Shown here: positions 33,125 to 42,369 of the stretch, one piece after another
Position numbering within the stretch: the first letter of the stretch is position 1
Layout of the letters: every line of letters begins with the position of its first letter
Assembly: GCF_027460065.1 (NCBI RefSeq)
Contig: NZ_JAPYZZ010000008.1
Coordinates: forward strand, 124,001 to 188,000
Origin: Martinezella rhizogenes
Lineage (GTDB): Bacteria > Pseudomonadota > Alphaproteobacteria > Rhizobiales > Rhizobiaceae
Direction of reading: 5' to 3'
Length of the DNA stretch: 64,000 nucleotides
Program-made: the position numbers and the translations under genes
Notes under the pieces: model-generated
What the model saw: only the letters and a program-made list of their open reading frames with translations
The model's database searches: none
Told to the model about the DNA's origin: nothing

Positions 33125-34975
33125 ATGACCGTCGACCGCCCCGCTCCGCAACCCGTATTCTCGCTTGCCGAAACATCCGGCCCGGTGCTCGGCGATCTGC
33201 CCGGCTGGAAGCTCTCGGATCTCTATCCGTCGGGGGATTCACCGGAATATAAGGGCGATCTCGAAAAGGCGGCTTCGATGGCAGCGGCTTTCGAGGCAAA
33301 ATGGAAGGGCAAGCTCGAATCCGCCGCGAAGGCCAAAGGCGAGAGCGGTATCGGCGCGGCGCTGAAGGACTATGAAGCGCTGGACGACCTTATTGGCCGC
33401 ATCGGCTCCTTTGCCGGCCTTACCTATTTTTCCGATACGTCGAACCCGGCAAACGGCAAGCTTTACGGCGATGCCCAGGCGAAACTGACAGATATTTCCG
33501 CACATCTCCTGTTCTTCACGCTGGAGCTCAACCGCATCGACGATGCCGTGATGGATGCCTGCATGGCGAATGATTCCGCAGCGGGCCACTACCGTCCCTG
33601 GTTGGTAGACCTGCGCAAAGACAAGCCGCACCAGCTCGACGATCAGCTGGAGCAGCTTTTTCTTGAAAAATCGATGACCAGCGCGGCAGCCTTCAACCGC
33701 CTGTTCGACGAAACGATGGCCGATCTGCGTTTCGACATTGATGGCGCCAGCCTTTCTCTGGAAGTGACGCTCAACATGCTGCAGGAGCCGGAGCCGGAAA
33801 CCCGCAGGAAGGCGGCGGAAGCATTGAGCGCCACCTTCAAGGACAATCTGCGGGTCTTCACCCTCATCACCAATACGCTTGCCAAGGACAAGGATATTTC
33901 CGACCGCTGGCGCAAGTTCGAGGATATTGCCGATAGCCGCCACCTCGCCAACCGTGTCGAGCGGGAGGTGGTCGATGCCTTGGCTGCCGCCGTCAAAAAG
34001 GCTTATCCGCGCCTTTCGCACCGTTATTACGCCATGAAGGCGAAGTGGCTTGGCATGGAGCAGATGAATTATTGGGACCGCAACGCGCCGCTTCCCGATA
34101 CGTCGAATACGATCATCCCCTGGGATGAGGCGAAGGATACCGTGCTTTCCGCCTATGGCAATTTCGCCCCCGAGATGGCCGATATTGCCCGCCGTTTCTT
34201 CGATGAAGAGTGGATCGACGCCCCCGCCCGTCCCGGCAAGGCACCGGGCGCATTCGCCCATCCAACCGTGCCCTCAGCCCATCCTTACGTGCTCGTCAAT
34301 TATCTCGGCAAACCGCGCGACGTGATGACGCTCGCCCATGAGCTTGGCCATGGCGTGCACCAGGTGCTGGCCGGCCAGCAGGGCGCGCTGATGTGCGCAA
34401 CGCCGCTGACGCTTGCAGAAACAGCGTCCGTCTTTGGCGAAATGCTGACCTTCCGCAAGTTGCTCGACGACACGAAAGATATCCGGGAGCGCAAGGCCAT
34501 GCTCGCCCGCAAGGTCGAAGATATGATCAATACGGTCGTGCGCCAGATCGCCTTTTACGAATTCGAACGCAAGCTGCACACCGCCCGCAAGGAGGGCGAG
34601 CTGACCTCGGAACAGATCGGCGAATTGTGGCTTTCCGTTCAGGCCGAAAGCCTCGGCCCGGCCATCCGGATTTCCGAAGGTTACGAGACATGGTGGACAT
34701 ATATCCCCCATTTCATCCACTCACCCTTCTATGTTTACGCCTATGCCTTCGGCGATTGCCTGGTGAACTCGCTCTATGCGGTTTACCAGAAGGCCGAAGC
34801 GGGCTTTCAAGAGAAATATTTCGAACTTCTCAAAGCCGGCGGCACCAAACACCATTCCGAGCTTCTGAAACCCTTTGGCCTCGATGCGACCGATCCTTCC
34901 TTCTGGGACAAGGGCCTTTCGATGATCGAAGGGCTGATCGACGAGTTGGAAGAATTGGACAGGAAGCAGGCTTAA
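33125..34975 (+). CDS. pepF: M3-family oligoendopeptidase F
   Basis: A 616-residue zinc metallopeptidase cleaving oligopeptides of roughly 7-17 residues in the cytoplasm. The catalytic HELGH motif starts at His405 (TLAHELGHGVHQVL), with the third ligand region 'TLAETASVFGEMLTF' downstream. The N-terminal helical domain (YEALDDLIGRIGSFAGLTYF) matches PepF. ATG 33125 has AAGGA eight bases upstream. It is divergent from the sigma-54 regulator and followed 55 bp later by the aminotransferase-IV gene, so co-transcription is likely. Confidence 0.95.
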   Translation: MTVDRPAPQPVFSLAETSGPVLGDLPGWKLSDLYPSGDSPEYKGDLEKAASMAAAFEAKWKGKLESAAKAKGESGIGAALKDYEALDDLIGRIGSFAGLTYFSDTSNPANGKLYGDAQAKLTDISAHLLFFTLELNRIDDAVMDACMANDSAAGHYRPWLVDLRKDKPHQLDDQLEQLFLEKSMTSAAAFNRLFDETMADLRFDIDGASLSLEVTLNMLQEPEPETRRKAAEALSATFKDNLRVFTLITNTLAKDKDISDRWRKFEDIADSRHLANRVEREVVDALAAAVKKAYPRLSHRYYAMKAKWLGMEQMNYWDRNAPLPDTSNTIIPWDEAKDTVLSAYGNFAPEMADIARRFFDEEWIDAPARPGKAPGAFAHPTVPSAHPYVLVNYLGKPRDVMTLAHELGHGVHQVLAGQQGALMCATPLTLAETASVFGEMLTFRKLLDDTKDIRERKAMLARKVEDMINTVVRQIAFYEFERKLHTARKEGELTSEQIGELWLSVQAESLGPAIRISEGYETWWTYIPHFIHSPFYVYAYAFGDCLVNSLYAVYQKAEAGFQEKYFELLKAGGTKHHSELLKPFGLDATDPSFWDKGLSMIEGLIDELEELDRKQA

Positions 34976-35030
34976 TCTCTTCCACCGGCAGAGAGATACC
35001 TGCAAACCATCCAGGCGACGAGCATAAGCC

Positions 35031-35666
35031 ATGAAACGCAAACCCGCCGATCTGACCTTGAGGGAAACCCTGCGATGGGAGCCGCAGACGGGCTTTCAGC
35101 GCATCGACCAGCATATGCGCCGGCTATTGCGCTCCGCCGATGCGCTGGGTTTTCGCGCGCCCGTCAATGCGGTTAAGGCACTGGAAAAACAGGTGGGCGG
35201 TGAAAAGCCGCTCTGTGTCAGGCTGGTCATGAACTACAAGGGCGAGCTGGATATCGAAACGGCTGAATTCCGTCCATTGCCCGAAAACGCTGTCTGGCGT
35301 GTCCGCATTGCCAGACAGACCATACTCGATTCCGCCGACACCTTCTATCGCCACAAGTCGTCGCGCCGTGAACCCTATGACGCCGCCCGCGCCGAATTTT
35401 CGGCCGAGGAGGCAGACGAGGTATTGCTGCTCAACGAACGCGGCGAATTGTGCGAGGGATCGTCGACCAGTATTTTCGTCGAAATGCCTGAAGGGCCGAT
35501 GCTGACGCCGCCGCTCGACAGCGGCATTCTGCCGGGTGTTTTGCGCGCCGATCTTATCCGCGAACGCCGGGCACGCGGACAGGCGTTGAGGCCGGAGGAT
35601 ATTGTCGGTCGAAAACTTTTCGTCGGCAATTCGCTGAATGGATTAGTTGCAGCGGAATTGATTTAG
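35031..35666 (+). CDS. Aminotransferase class IV protein (PabC-like)
   Basis: A 211-residue PLP enzyme of fold type IV. The Schiff-base lysine is in YRHKSSRREPYDAAR, and the signature 'EVLLLNERGELCEGSSTSIFVE' follows. 'LDSGILPGVLRADLI' is the usual phosphate-site segment. It is at the short end for 4-amino-4-deoxychorismate lyases and branched-chain aminotransferases, so I assign only 'PabC-like'. It follows pepF and ends with a four-base tail overlap with the convergent diguanylate cyclase gene. Confidence 0.85.
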   Translation: MKRKPADLTLRETLRWEPQTGFQRIDQHMRRLLRSADALGFRAPVNAVKALEKQVGGEKPLCVRLVMNYKGELDIETAEFRPLPENAVWRVRIARQTILDSADTFYRHKSSRREPYDAARAEFSAEEADEVLLLNERGELCEGSSTSIFVEMPEGPMLTPPLDSGILPGVLRADLIRERRARGQALRPEDIVGRKLFVGNSLNGLVAAELI

Positions 35667-36571
35667 ACCGTGACCGCCAGAAGCCGGTCGCGGCCTTTTT
35701 CCTTGGCCGCATAAAGCGCCTGATCGGCGCGCATGAAAACATCGTCTGCGCTTTCCAGCATCCGAAAGGCCGTCATGCCGGCCGAGCAGCTATAGGAAAA
35801 ATCCGGGAATTCCGAGAGCGGTCTGGAAAGACGTACCTTCTGCAGCAGCCGTTCGACAATCTCCCGGCCTTCGGCAATTGAACTGCGCGGCAGGATGAGC
35901 ATGAACTCCTCTCCGCCGATCCTGCCGAAACAATCCACCCGCCGGATGACGGAATGGGCGATGCCGACAAAATCGCGCAGCACCGCATCACCGCACTTGT
36001 GGCCAAAGCGATCGTTGATCTGCTTGAAAAAATCGATATCGAGCGTGCAGAGGCAAAAGGACGCTTCGAGCCCCTTGGAAACCTGTTCCACCTGCAAGGC
36101 GAGCTTGGCGAAAACGAAGCGACGGTTCGCCGTGCCCGTCAATTCATCCGTCTGCGAGGCCCGCACTGCCAGATCGCGGTCCTGCCGCAGCGTTCTGTAA
36201 CCCTGACGCAATTCGGTAACGTCGCTTGCGACGCAAAGCATCCAGCCATCCTGCTGCACCGTCTCCGTCATCCAGAACCAGCGACCGTCATAAAGGTCCA
36301 TCTCAAAGGCACGATAGGGCAGCTTGCCGCGCCGGGATTGCGCCGAGAGCAGCCATCCTTCGAAATCATCGTTGCGGATGACGACGCCGGTGCGCAGCCG
36401 ATGGTTCAGCCGCATGATATCCGCCCAGCTCGGAAAATCACCATCGGAAAGCTGAAAGCTTTCCCGAAACGACGGATTGGCATGGCGCAGCCGGTCGCTG
36501 GAATCGTAAAGGGCGATAAGAACGGGGGTGGCACTCTGAAGAGCTGCAACACGCTCCAAAAGATCATTCAA
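35663..36571 (-). CDS. Diguanylate cyclase with PAS domain
   Basis: A 302-residue cytoplasmic signalling enzyme. Residues about 12-125 form a PAS fold (APVLIALYDSSDRLRHANPSF type) and residues about 135-300 a GGDEF domain. The active site is GGEEF at 219-223 and the inhibitory I-site RxxD (RRVD, 210-213) lies exactly five residues before it. It should therefore make c-di-GMP and be subject to product feedback inhibition. There is no EAL domain or membrane helix. Its stop codon overlaps the convergent aminotransferase gene by four bases. Confidence 0.92.
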   Translation of the reverse strand: MNDLLERVAALQSATPVLIALYDSSDRLRHANPSFRESFQLSDGDFPSWADIMRLNHRLRTGVVIRNDDFEGWLLSAQSRRGKLPYRAFEMDLYDGRWFWMTETVQQDGWMLCVASDVTELRQGYRTLRQDRDLAVRASQTDELTGTANRRFVFAKLALQVEQVSKGLEASFCLCTLDIDFFKQINDRFGHKCGDAVLRDFVGIAHSVIRRVDCFGRIGGEEFMLILPRSSIAEGREIVERLLQKVRLSRPLSEFPDFSYSCSAGMTAFRMLESADDVFMRADQALYAAKEKGRDRLLAVTV

Positions 36572-36617
36572 CAGGCAGCTCCCCTGCTATGGCTAAAAAT
36601 TCCCTGTCGCGATACGG

Positions 36618-36638
36618 CCAAAGTCCCCAAGTCTTTGG
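36618..36638. repeat. Short dyad in the GGDEF/hss divergent region
   Basis: CCAAAG (36618-36623) and CTTTGG (36633-36638) form a 6-bp inverted repeat near the diguanylate cyclase start. It could be an operator for that gene. No other assignment is supported. Confidence 0.25.
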
Positions 36639-36740
36639 ACATATATACGAAAATCAGGACTTAATTATAAACGCACTCTCTAAAATGCGAAGAGGCAGAA
36701 ATTGGTGGAAAGAATGTGTAGACCCATCGCGGCGTCATCA

Positions 36741-36776
36741 CCGTCATATGTCCGTCATCCACCTGCCCTTTATTGT
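36741..36776 (+). promoter_or_regulatory. Candidate Pho box and -10 before homospermidine synthase
   Basis: CCGTCAT (36741-36747), four bases, and CCGTCAT (36752-36758) repeat with the 11-bp pitch of a PhoB site. By eye it matches the 18-bp E. coli consensus at 14 positions. TATTGT (36771-36776) lies 12 bases downstream as a plausible -10, about 54 bp before the start codon. A third CGTCAT at 36733 is out of register. Confidence 0.5.
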
Positions 36777-36829
36777 GGCACGCTTTTATGATCTAGCTTA
36801 CTTATTGGCTGAAAAAGGAAAATTGACGA

Positions 36830-38275
36830 ATGACGGACGCAAACTACCCGATTTACGGTGATATTGACGGCCCCATCATCATGATCGGCTTCGGCTCCAT
36901 CGGGCGCGGCACTCTTCCGTTGATCGAGCGTCATTTCAATTTCGACAGAACCCGGCTCGTCGTCATCGATCCGCGCGAGGACATCGCTGCGTTTCTGGCG
37001 GAAAGAAATATCCGTCACGTCCAGACACATCTGACCAAGGAGAACTATAAGGAAGTTCTCAAGCCGCTTCTCAAAGGCGTGCAGGGTCAGGGCTTCTGCG
37101 TCAATCTTTCGGTCGATGCCGCCTCGGTCGATCTGATGCGGATCTGCCGCAAGCATGGCATGCTCTACATCGACACCGTCGTGGAACCATGGCCCGGCTT
37201 CTATTTCGACGCCGATGCCGACAATCGCGCCAGAACCAATTATTCGCTGCGCGAGACCATGCTGAAGGAAAGGGCGCGCAAGCCCGGCGGCACGACCGCG
37301 GTTTCCACCTGTGGCGCCAATCCCGGCATGGTGTCCTGGTTCGTGAAGCAGGCACTCGTCAATCTTGCAAAGGATACCGGCCTCGACATCGAGGAACCGC
37401 AGTCGCACGATCGGGAAGGCTGGGCAAAGCTGATGCAGCAGCTTGGCGTCAAGGGCGTGCATGTCGCCGAGCGCGACACCCAGCGGGCGAAAGAGCTGAA
37501 ACCCTTCGGCGCTTTCTGGAACACCTGGTCCGTGGAGGGTTTTATCGCCGAAGGTTTTCAGCCAGCCGAACTCGGCTGGGGAACGCATGAAAACTGGATG
37601 CCGAAAAACGCCAAAAAGCAGAAGAAGGGAAGCAAGGCGGCGATCTATCTCGACCAGCCCGGCGCCAATACGCGGGTGCGCACATGGTGCCCGGGGCTCG
37701 GAGCCCAATATGGATTTCTCGTCACCCACAATGAAGCAATCTCGATCTCGGATTACTTCACCGTCCGCAACGATGATGGCGACGTGACCTATCGGCCGAC
37801 GTGCCACTATGCCTACCACCCCTGCAACGACGCCATCCTCTCCCTGCACGAACTTTTCGGCAATGGCGGCAACCCGCAGCCGATCCAGCATGTGCTTGGC
37901 GAAGACGAACTCGTTGACGGTGCGGACGAATTAGGTGTTCTGCTCTATGGCCACGACAAGAACGCCTATTGGTACGGTTCGCGGCTGAGCCTCAAGGAGG
38001 CGCGTTCGCTTGCCCCCAGTCAGAATGCTACCGGATTGCAGGTCAGTTCGGCGGTGCTGGCCGGCATGGCCTGGGCGATCGAAAACCCCGAGGCCGGCAT
38101 CGTCGAGGCGGATGAGATGGATTATCGCCGTTGCCTCGAGGTGCAGCGTCCCTATCTCGGCCCGGTCGAGGGTCATTATACCGACTGGACGCCGCTTGAC
38201 GGCCGGCCGGGACTGTTCCCGGACAATATCGACATGTCCGATCCCTGGCAGTTCCGCAACATCCTGGTGCGCTGA
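36830..38275 (+). CDS. hss: Homospermidine synthase
   Basis: A 481-residue NAD-dependent enzyme forming homospermidine from putrescine (and spermidine), the main polyamine of many rhizobia. The N-terminal Rossmann loop MIGFGSIGRGTLPLIERH (residues 18 on) binds NAD. 'TCGANPGMVSWFVKQAL' and 'HEDWMPK'-type region (here 'THENWMPKNAKKQKKG') are family hallmarks. The ATG follows AAGGA by about ten bases. It is a single-gene unit, with no neighbouring decarboxylase, and has a candidate phosphate-control site in its promoter. Confidence 0.95.
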   Translation: MTDANYPIYGDIDGPIIMIGFGSIGRGTLPLIERHFNFDRTRLVVIDPREDIAAFLAERNIRHVQTHLTKENYKEVLKPLLKGVQGQGFCVNLSVDAASVDLMRICRKHGMLYIDTVVEPWPGFYFDADADNRARTNYSLRETMLKERARKPGGTTAVSTCGANPGMVSWFVKQALVNLAKDTGLDIEEPQSHDREGWAKLMQQLGVKGVHVAERDTQRAKELKPFGAFWNTWSVEGFIAEGFQPAELGWGTHENWMPKNAKKQKKGSKAAIYLDQPGANTRVRTWCPGLGAQYGFLVTHNEAISISDYFTVRNDDGDVTYRPTCHYAYHPCNDAILSLHELFGNGGNPQPIQHVLGEDELVDGADELGVLLYGHDKNAYWYGSRLSLKEARSLAPSQNATGLQVSSAVLAGMAWAIENPEAGIVEADEMDYRRCLEVQRPYLGPVEGHYTDWTPLDGRPGLFPDNIDMSDPWQFRNILVR

Positions 38276-38424
38276 GGGATCGGCGTCTCATATTTGCCAC
38301 GCCGGGACTTTCCTCAACAACATGAGGAACCGGGGAGAGCGAACAACGTTGCCTTGAAATAAGCAACGCTTCACGGCATGGTCGAAGCATAGAAGGTTTC
38401 ATCGAATCGCAGGAGAACAGGCTC

Positions 38425-38799
38425 ATGAACTTCAAGACAAGCGCTGCATTGCTTAGTGCCGCCATCGCGGTGTCTTCATGCGTCGCACCGGGACCCTCGC
38501 AGCAGACCTCGATGGCGCCTTCGCTTTCCCGCGGACCGGCCGTCGATGGCCGCTGGATCGACCGCAACGGCATCATATCGACCTTCCAGAACGGCGCCTT
38601 CTCCACCCGTTCGACCGACACCAACACGCTTCTGGCCTCAGGCACCTATGTCACGATTTCGCCGACGCTTTACGAAATCAACATGACCTCGCTGGTGCGC
38701 AACACGCAGTCGCGCGTCAACTGCGCGCTCGTCTCCCCGTCACAATTGAACTGCACGACGGACACGAACAGCCAGTTCTCGCTGACGCGTCAGGGCTGA
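38425..38799 (+). CDS. Omp10-like outer membrane lipoprotein
   Basis: A 124-residue lipoprotein. The signal peptide ends in the lipobox AVSSC, giving lipidated Cys19. The mature part ([24 protein letters not shown] and '[17 protein letters not shown]') resembles the Brucella Omp10 family. Two further cysteines may form a disulfide. It is expected on the outer membrane; its function is unknown, although Omp10 matters for Brucella envelope integrity. A strong terminator follows. Confidence 0.87.
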   Translation: MNFKTSAALLSAAIAVSSCVAPGPSQQTSMAPSLSRGPAVDGRWIDRNGIISTFQNGAFSTRSTDTNTLLASGTYVTISPTLYEINMTSLVRNTQSRVNCALVSPSQLNCTTDTNSQFSLTRQG

Positions 38800-38830
38800 T
38801 AACTTCGCCTTTTCAATGAGATGACCTTCT

Positions 38831-38860
38831 AAAACGCACGCCTTCGGCGTGCGTTTTTCT
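38831..38860 (+). terminator. Terminator after the Omp10-like gene
   Basis: AAAACGCACGCC (38831-38842) pairs with GGCGTGCGTTTT (38846-38857) around a TTC loop, with more Ts after. A 12-bp stem and T-run make it a strong intrinsic terminator. Confidence 0.93.
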
Positions 38861-38871
38861 TTATTGCGCAA

Positions 38872-38889
38872 CTGTCATATTTCGCTTGC
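38872..38889 (+). promoter_or_regulatory. Half Pho box before the 5'-nucleotidase gene
   Basis: CTGTCAT at 38872-38878 is an exact Pho half-site; the second half (CGCTTGC, 38883-38889) is poor. It is upstream of a secreted phosphatase, so PhoB control is plausible but not convincing from one half-site. Confidence 0.25.
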
Positions 38890-39014
38890 GGCGACTGCCG
38901 CTAAATGGAAACATCCCGTTTTGAAAGACTGACATGATTTTGGATTAGAGAATGAGCACGGCCGGCGAATGATCAACCGGCCCGGGCTTCCGCTTTGAAC
39001 AGGAGAGAGGGACC

Positions 39015-40928
39015 ATGAAGAAAATATTGGGACTGGGCATGCTGAGCGTTTCGGCGATCACGCTTTCGGCCGGAGCGGCTCTTGCCGATTACGAGCTCAA
39101 CATTCTTCACATCAACGATTTTCACTCCCGTATTGAATCGATCAACAAATTCGATTCGACCTGCTCGGCGGAAGAGGAAGGCAAAAACGAGTGCTTCGGC
39201 GGCGCCGCGCGCCTGCTGACCGCAATCAACCAGACGCGTGACGCACTGAAGGCAGGTGGGAAAAATGTTCTCCTGCTCAATGCCGGTGACAATTTCCAGG
39301 GCTCGCTGTTTTACACCACCTACAAGGGTACGGTGGAAGCGGAAGTGCTGAACGCCATGAAGTTCGACGCCATGACCGTCGGCAACCACGAGTTCGACGA
39401 TAGCGAAGACGGCCTTGCCGGCTTCCTCGACAAGGTGCAGTTCCCCGTCGTGACCGCCAATGTGGTGGCCACCGCCGCCTCGAAAATCGGTGACCGCGTC
39501 AAGCCCTCCATCGTGCTTGAAGTCGGCGGCCAGAAAATCGGCATCGTCGGTGCTGTCGCCAACGACACGGCGGAACTGGCAACACCCGGCCCCAACATCA
39601 CCATCGCGGAAGATGTCGCCAAGATCAGCGAACAGGTACAGAAGCTGAAGCAGGACGGCGTCAACAAGATCATCGCGCTCACCCATGTCGGTTATCCGCG
39701 TGACCTCGAATTCATTGCCAAAATCCCTGATATCGATGTCGTGGTCGGCGGCCACAGCCATACGCTGCTGTCCAACACCGACCAGAAGGCCGAAGGCCCC
39801 TACCCGACTCTCGTCGACAATCCCGGCGGTTACAAGGTTCCGGTGGTTCAGGCCGGTCAGTACAGCAAATATCTCGGTGACCTCAAAGTGGTCTTCGACG
39901 ACAATGGCGTGGTCAAGGAAAGCAAGGGCGACCCCATCCTGATCGACTCCACCTTCAAACCCGACGAAGCCACGCTAAAGCGCATCGATGAGCTGAAGGC
40001 GCCGATCGAGGCGTTGAAATCCAAGGTCGTCGGCACCTCGGAAGGTCCGATCGAAGGCGACCGCAAGGTTTGCCGCGTGAAAGAATGCTCCATGGGCAAT
40101 CTGGTGGCCGATGCGACGCTGGCGCGCGTCAAGGATCAGGGCGTCACCATCGCTTTTGCAAACAGCGGCGGCCTGCGCTCCTCCATCGACGGCGGCGATG
40201 TCTCGATGGGTGAAGTGCTGACGGTTCTACCGTTCCAGAACACCGTTGCGACCTTCCAGCTCAAGGGTGAGGATATTCGCGCCGCCCTCGAAAACGGTGT
40301 CAGCCAGATCGACGATGGCGCCGGCCGCTTCATGCAGGTTTCCGGCATGAAATATTCCTTTGACCGTTCCAAGCCGGCCGGCAGCCGCATTGTTTCGGTC
40401 GACGTCAAGGAAGGCGACGCCTTCGTGCCCCTCGATCCCGCCAAGACCTATACCGTCGCAGCCAATAATTACGTGCGCACCGGTGGTGATGGCTTCAAGA
40501 TCTTTGCGACCAACGCCATCAACGCCTATGACTTCGGCCCCAATCTTGAAGACGCAGTTGCGGCCTATATCACCGCCAACAGCCCCTATAAGCCCTATAC
40601 CGACGGCCGCATCAGCGAAGTGACGCCTGCAGGCTATGTCGCCCCGGCAAAGCCTGCGGCACCGGCGCCTGCTGCAACCGCACCTGCTCCGGCTCCTGCA
40701 GCGCCCGCCGCCACCGCACCGGCTGCAACGGCACCTGCATCCCCGGCACCGGCTGCGGCCGCTGCCGCCGTTAGCAAATATGTCGTCGAAAAGGGTGACT
40801 CGCTCTGGAAGATCGCCGCCGAGAAATATGGCGATGGCGCTCTCTGGCACAAAATTGCCAAGGCAAACACGCTGAAGCAGCCGAACCACATCGAGATCGG
40901 CGAAGAGCTGGAACTGCCGGCTCAATAA
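39015..40928 (+). CDS. Periplasmic 5'-nucleotidase/metallophosphatase with C-terminal LysM
   Basis: A 637-residue exported enzyme. A signal peptide (MKKILGLGMLSVSAITLSAG...) precedes the UshA-type metallophosphatase domain. Its metal motifs are 'LHINDFHSRIE', 'NAGDNFQGS', 'GNHEFDD' and 'GGHSHT'. The 5'-nucleotidase C-terminal domain follows, with 'NSGGLRSSIDGGDVSMGEVL'. An Ala/Pro-rich linker (about residues 540-590) leads to a LysM peptidoglycan-binding domain (YVVEKGDSLWKIAAEKYG) at the end. It should hydrolyse nucleotides or related phosphoesters while anchored to the cell wall. The LysM fusion sets it apart from UshA. Confidence 0.93.
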   Translation: MKKILGLGMLSVSAITLSAGAALADYELNILHINDFHSRIESINKFDSTCSAEEEGKNECFGGAARLLTAINQTRDALKAGGKNVLLLNAGDNFQGSLFYTTYKGTVEAEVLNAMKFDAMTVGNHEFDDSEDGLAGFLDKVQFPVVTANVVATAASKIGDRVKPSIVLEVGGQKIGIVGAVANDTAELATPGPNITIAEDVAKISEQVQKLKQDGVNKIIALTHVGYPRDLEFIAKIPDIDVVVGGHSHTLLSNTDQKAEGPYPTLVDNPGGYKVPVVQAGQYSKYLGDLKVVFDDNGVVKESKGDPILIDSTFKPDEATLKRIDELKAPIEALKSKVVGTSEGPIEGDRKVCRVKECSMGNLVADATLARVKDQGVTIAFANSGGLRSSIDGGDVSMGEVLTVLPFQNTVATFQLKGEDIRAALENGVSQIDDGAGRFMQVSGMKYSFDRSKPAGSRIVSVDVKEGDAFVPLDPAKTYTVAANNYVRTGGDGFKIFATNAINAYDFGPNLEDAVAAYITANSPYKPYTDGRISEVTPAGYVAPAKPAAPAPAATAPAPAPAAPAATAPAATAPASPAPAAAAAAVSKYVVEKGDSLWKIAAEKYGDGALWHKIAKANTLKQPNHIEIGEELELPAQ

Positions 40929-40969
40929 GCCGGACGGGAACGGACAGGGCAATTTGCCGCACACACGAC

Positions 40970-41008
40970 GCCGGCTCCGAACAACGGGGCCGGCTTCTTA
41001 TTTTTCCT
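40970..41008 (+). terminator. Probable terminator after the 5'-nucleotidase gene; rest of 40929-41277
   Basis: GCCGGC (40970-40975) and GCCGGC (40989-40994) form a stem followed by TTCTTATTTTT. Further right, GCCCGAGC (41137-41144) and GCTCGGGC (41150-41157) form a second 8-bp hairpin before hemH, with only GTTT after it. The 349-bp gap otherwise shows no supported gene; the hemH promoter must be in it. Confidence 0.6.
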
Positions 41009-41277
41009 ATGAAAACAAATACCTACAGATCAAATTTTGGCAAAAGACAGCCTGCGGTCGCGCCGGCATCGGAAATAGCCTCCGCCGGTGGTTTAATCCT
41101 GAAAAATTTCGTCTAGAACACGTGAACAAAATGACGGCCCGAGCGTATAGCTCGGGCGTTTCCGGCCAAACCACGTCACGGTTTGTGTTTGGGCGCTAAA
41201 CAGAAGATGGAGTGTTCAGGCCTTTCAGAGGCGAAACCGCTCCTCACATAACCAGTCCGAGTTTCAGGGTGTCATTC

Positions 41278-42312
41278 ATGGCGACAGAACTATCCGCACT
41301 CCCCGCAAACCATCCCCGTGTAACCTTTGGCAAGGTCGGCGTCCTGCTCGTCAATCTCGGCACGCCTGACGGCACGGATTATTGGCCGATGCGCCGTTAT
41401 CTGGCGGAGTTTCTGAGCGACAAGCGCGTGATCGAATGGTCCCGTCTCTACTGGTATCCGATCCTTTACGGCATCGTCCTCAACAAGCGCCCGCAGAAGG
41501 TCGGCAAGGCCTATGAGGAAATCTGGAACCACGAGCGCAATGAAAGCTATCTGCGCACCTACACCCGCAGCCAGGGCGAGCTGATGGCTGCGGCGCTGAA
41601 GGACTTGCCCAATGTCGTGGTCGACTGGGCGATGCGTTACGGACAGCCCTCCATCGCCTCCAAGATCGATGCGCTGAAGGAACAGGGTTGCGAAAAAATC
41701 CTGCTCTTCCCGCTTTATCCGCAATATGCCGCCTCGACCACGGCAACCGTGAACGACAAGGCTTTCGAGCATCTGATGAAGCTGCGCTGGCAGCCCGCCA
41801 TCCGCACCGTTCCGCCTTATCATGACGATCCGGCCTATATCGAAGGGCTCGCAGCTTCCGTCAGAAACCATCTGGCGACGCTGGACTGGGAGCCGGAGAT
41901 GCTGATCACCTCCTTCCACGGCATTCCGCAATCCTATTTCAAAAAGGGTGATCCCTATTATTGTCATTGCCAGAAAACCGCCCGTCTGCTGCGGGAGGCT
42001 CTGGGGCGGACGGAGAAGAACTTCATGATTACCTTCCAGTCCCGCTTCGGACCGGAAGAATGGCTGCAGCCCTATACCGACAAGACCGTGGAGAAGCTGG
42101 CCTCGGAGGGTATAAAGCGCATTGCCGTCATGAATCCCGGCTTCGTATCGGATTGTCTTGAGACACTGGAAGAAATTGCCGGTGAAGCCGGAGAGATTTT
42201 CCTGCATAATGGCGGAGAGAAATTCACCCATATCCCCTGCCTGAACGACAGCATCGAAGGCATGAACGTTCTCGAAAAGGTTGTAAGACGGGAGTTGCAA
42301 GGCTGGGTGTAA
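41278..42312 (+). CDS. hemH: Ferrochelatase
   Basis: A 344-residue enzyme inserting Fe2+ into protoporphyrin IX at the end of haem synthesis. 'GVLLVNLGTPDGTDYWPMRRYL' opens the family fold, the catalytic His is in ITSFHGIPQSY, and the 'GPEEWLQPYTD' and 'NPGFVSDCLETLEEI' blocks complete the active site. ATG 41278 (MATELSALP) has AGGG nine bases upstream; the 22-residue extension is unlikely. The membrane-protease adaptor gene qmcA follows 55 bp downstream. Confidence 0.95.
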   Translation: MATELSALPANHPRVTFGKVGVLLVNLGTPDGTDYWPMRRYLAEFLSDKRVIEWSRLYWYPILYGIVLNKRPQKVGKAYEEIWNHERNESYLRTYTRSQGELMAAALKDLPNVVVDWAMRYGQPSIASKIDALKEQGCEKILLFPLYPQYAASTTATVNDKAFEHLMKLRWQPAIRTVPPYHDDPAYIEGLAASVRNHLATLDWEPEMLITSFHGIPQSYFKKGDPYYCHCQKTARLLREALGRTEKNFMITFQSRFGPEEWLQPYTDKTVEKLASEGIKRIAVMNPGFVSDCLETLEEIAGEAGEIFLHNGGEKFTHIPCLNDSIEGMNVLEKVVRRELQGWV

Positions 42313-42369
42313 TCTTGCCATAACGTTGTTGGGATAAATCCCGGACGTTCTGATCCTAGGAGGAAAGTG

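Noticed and set aside
36776-36790. Sigma-54 promoter before hss (TGGCACG at 36776)
   Set aside because: The -24 element is perfect but the -12 position lacks GC (reads ATG); the overlapping Pho-box/-10 arrangement fits better.
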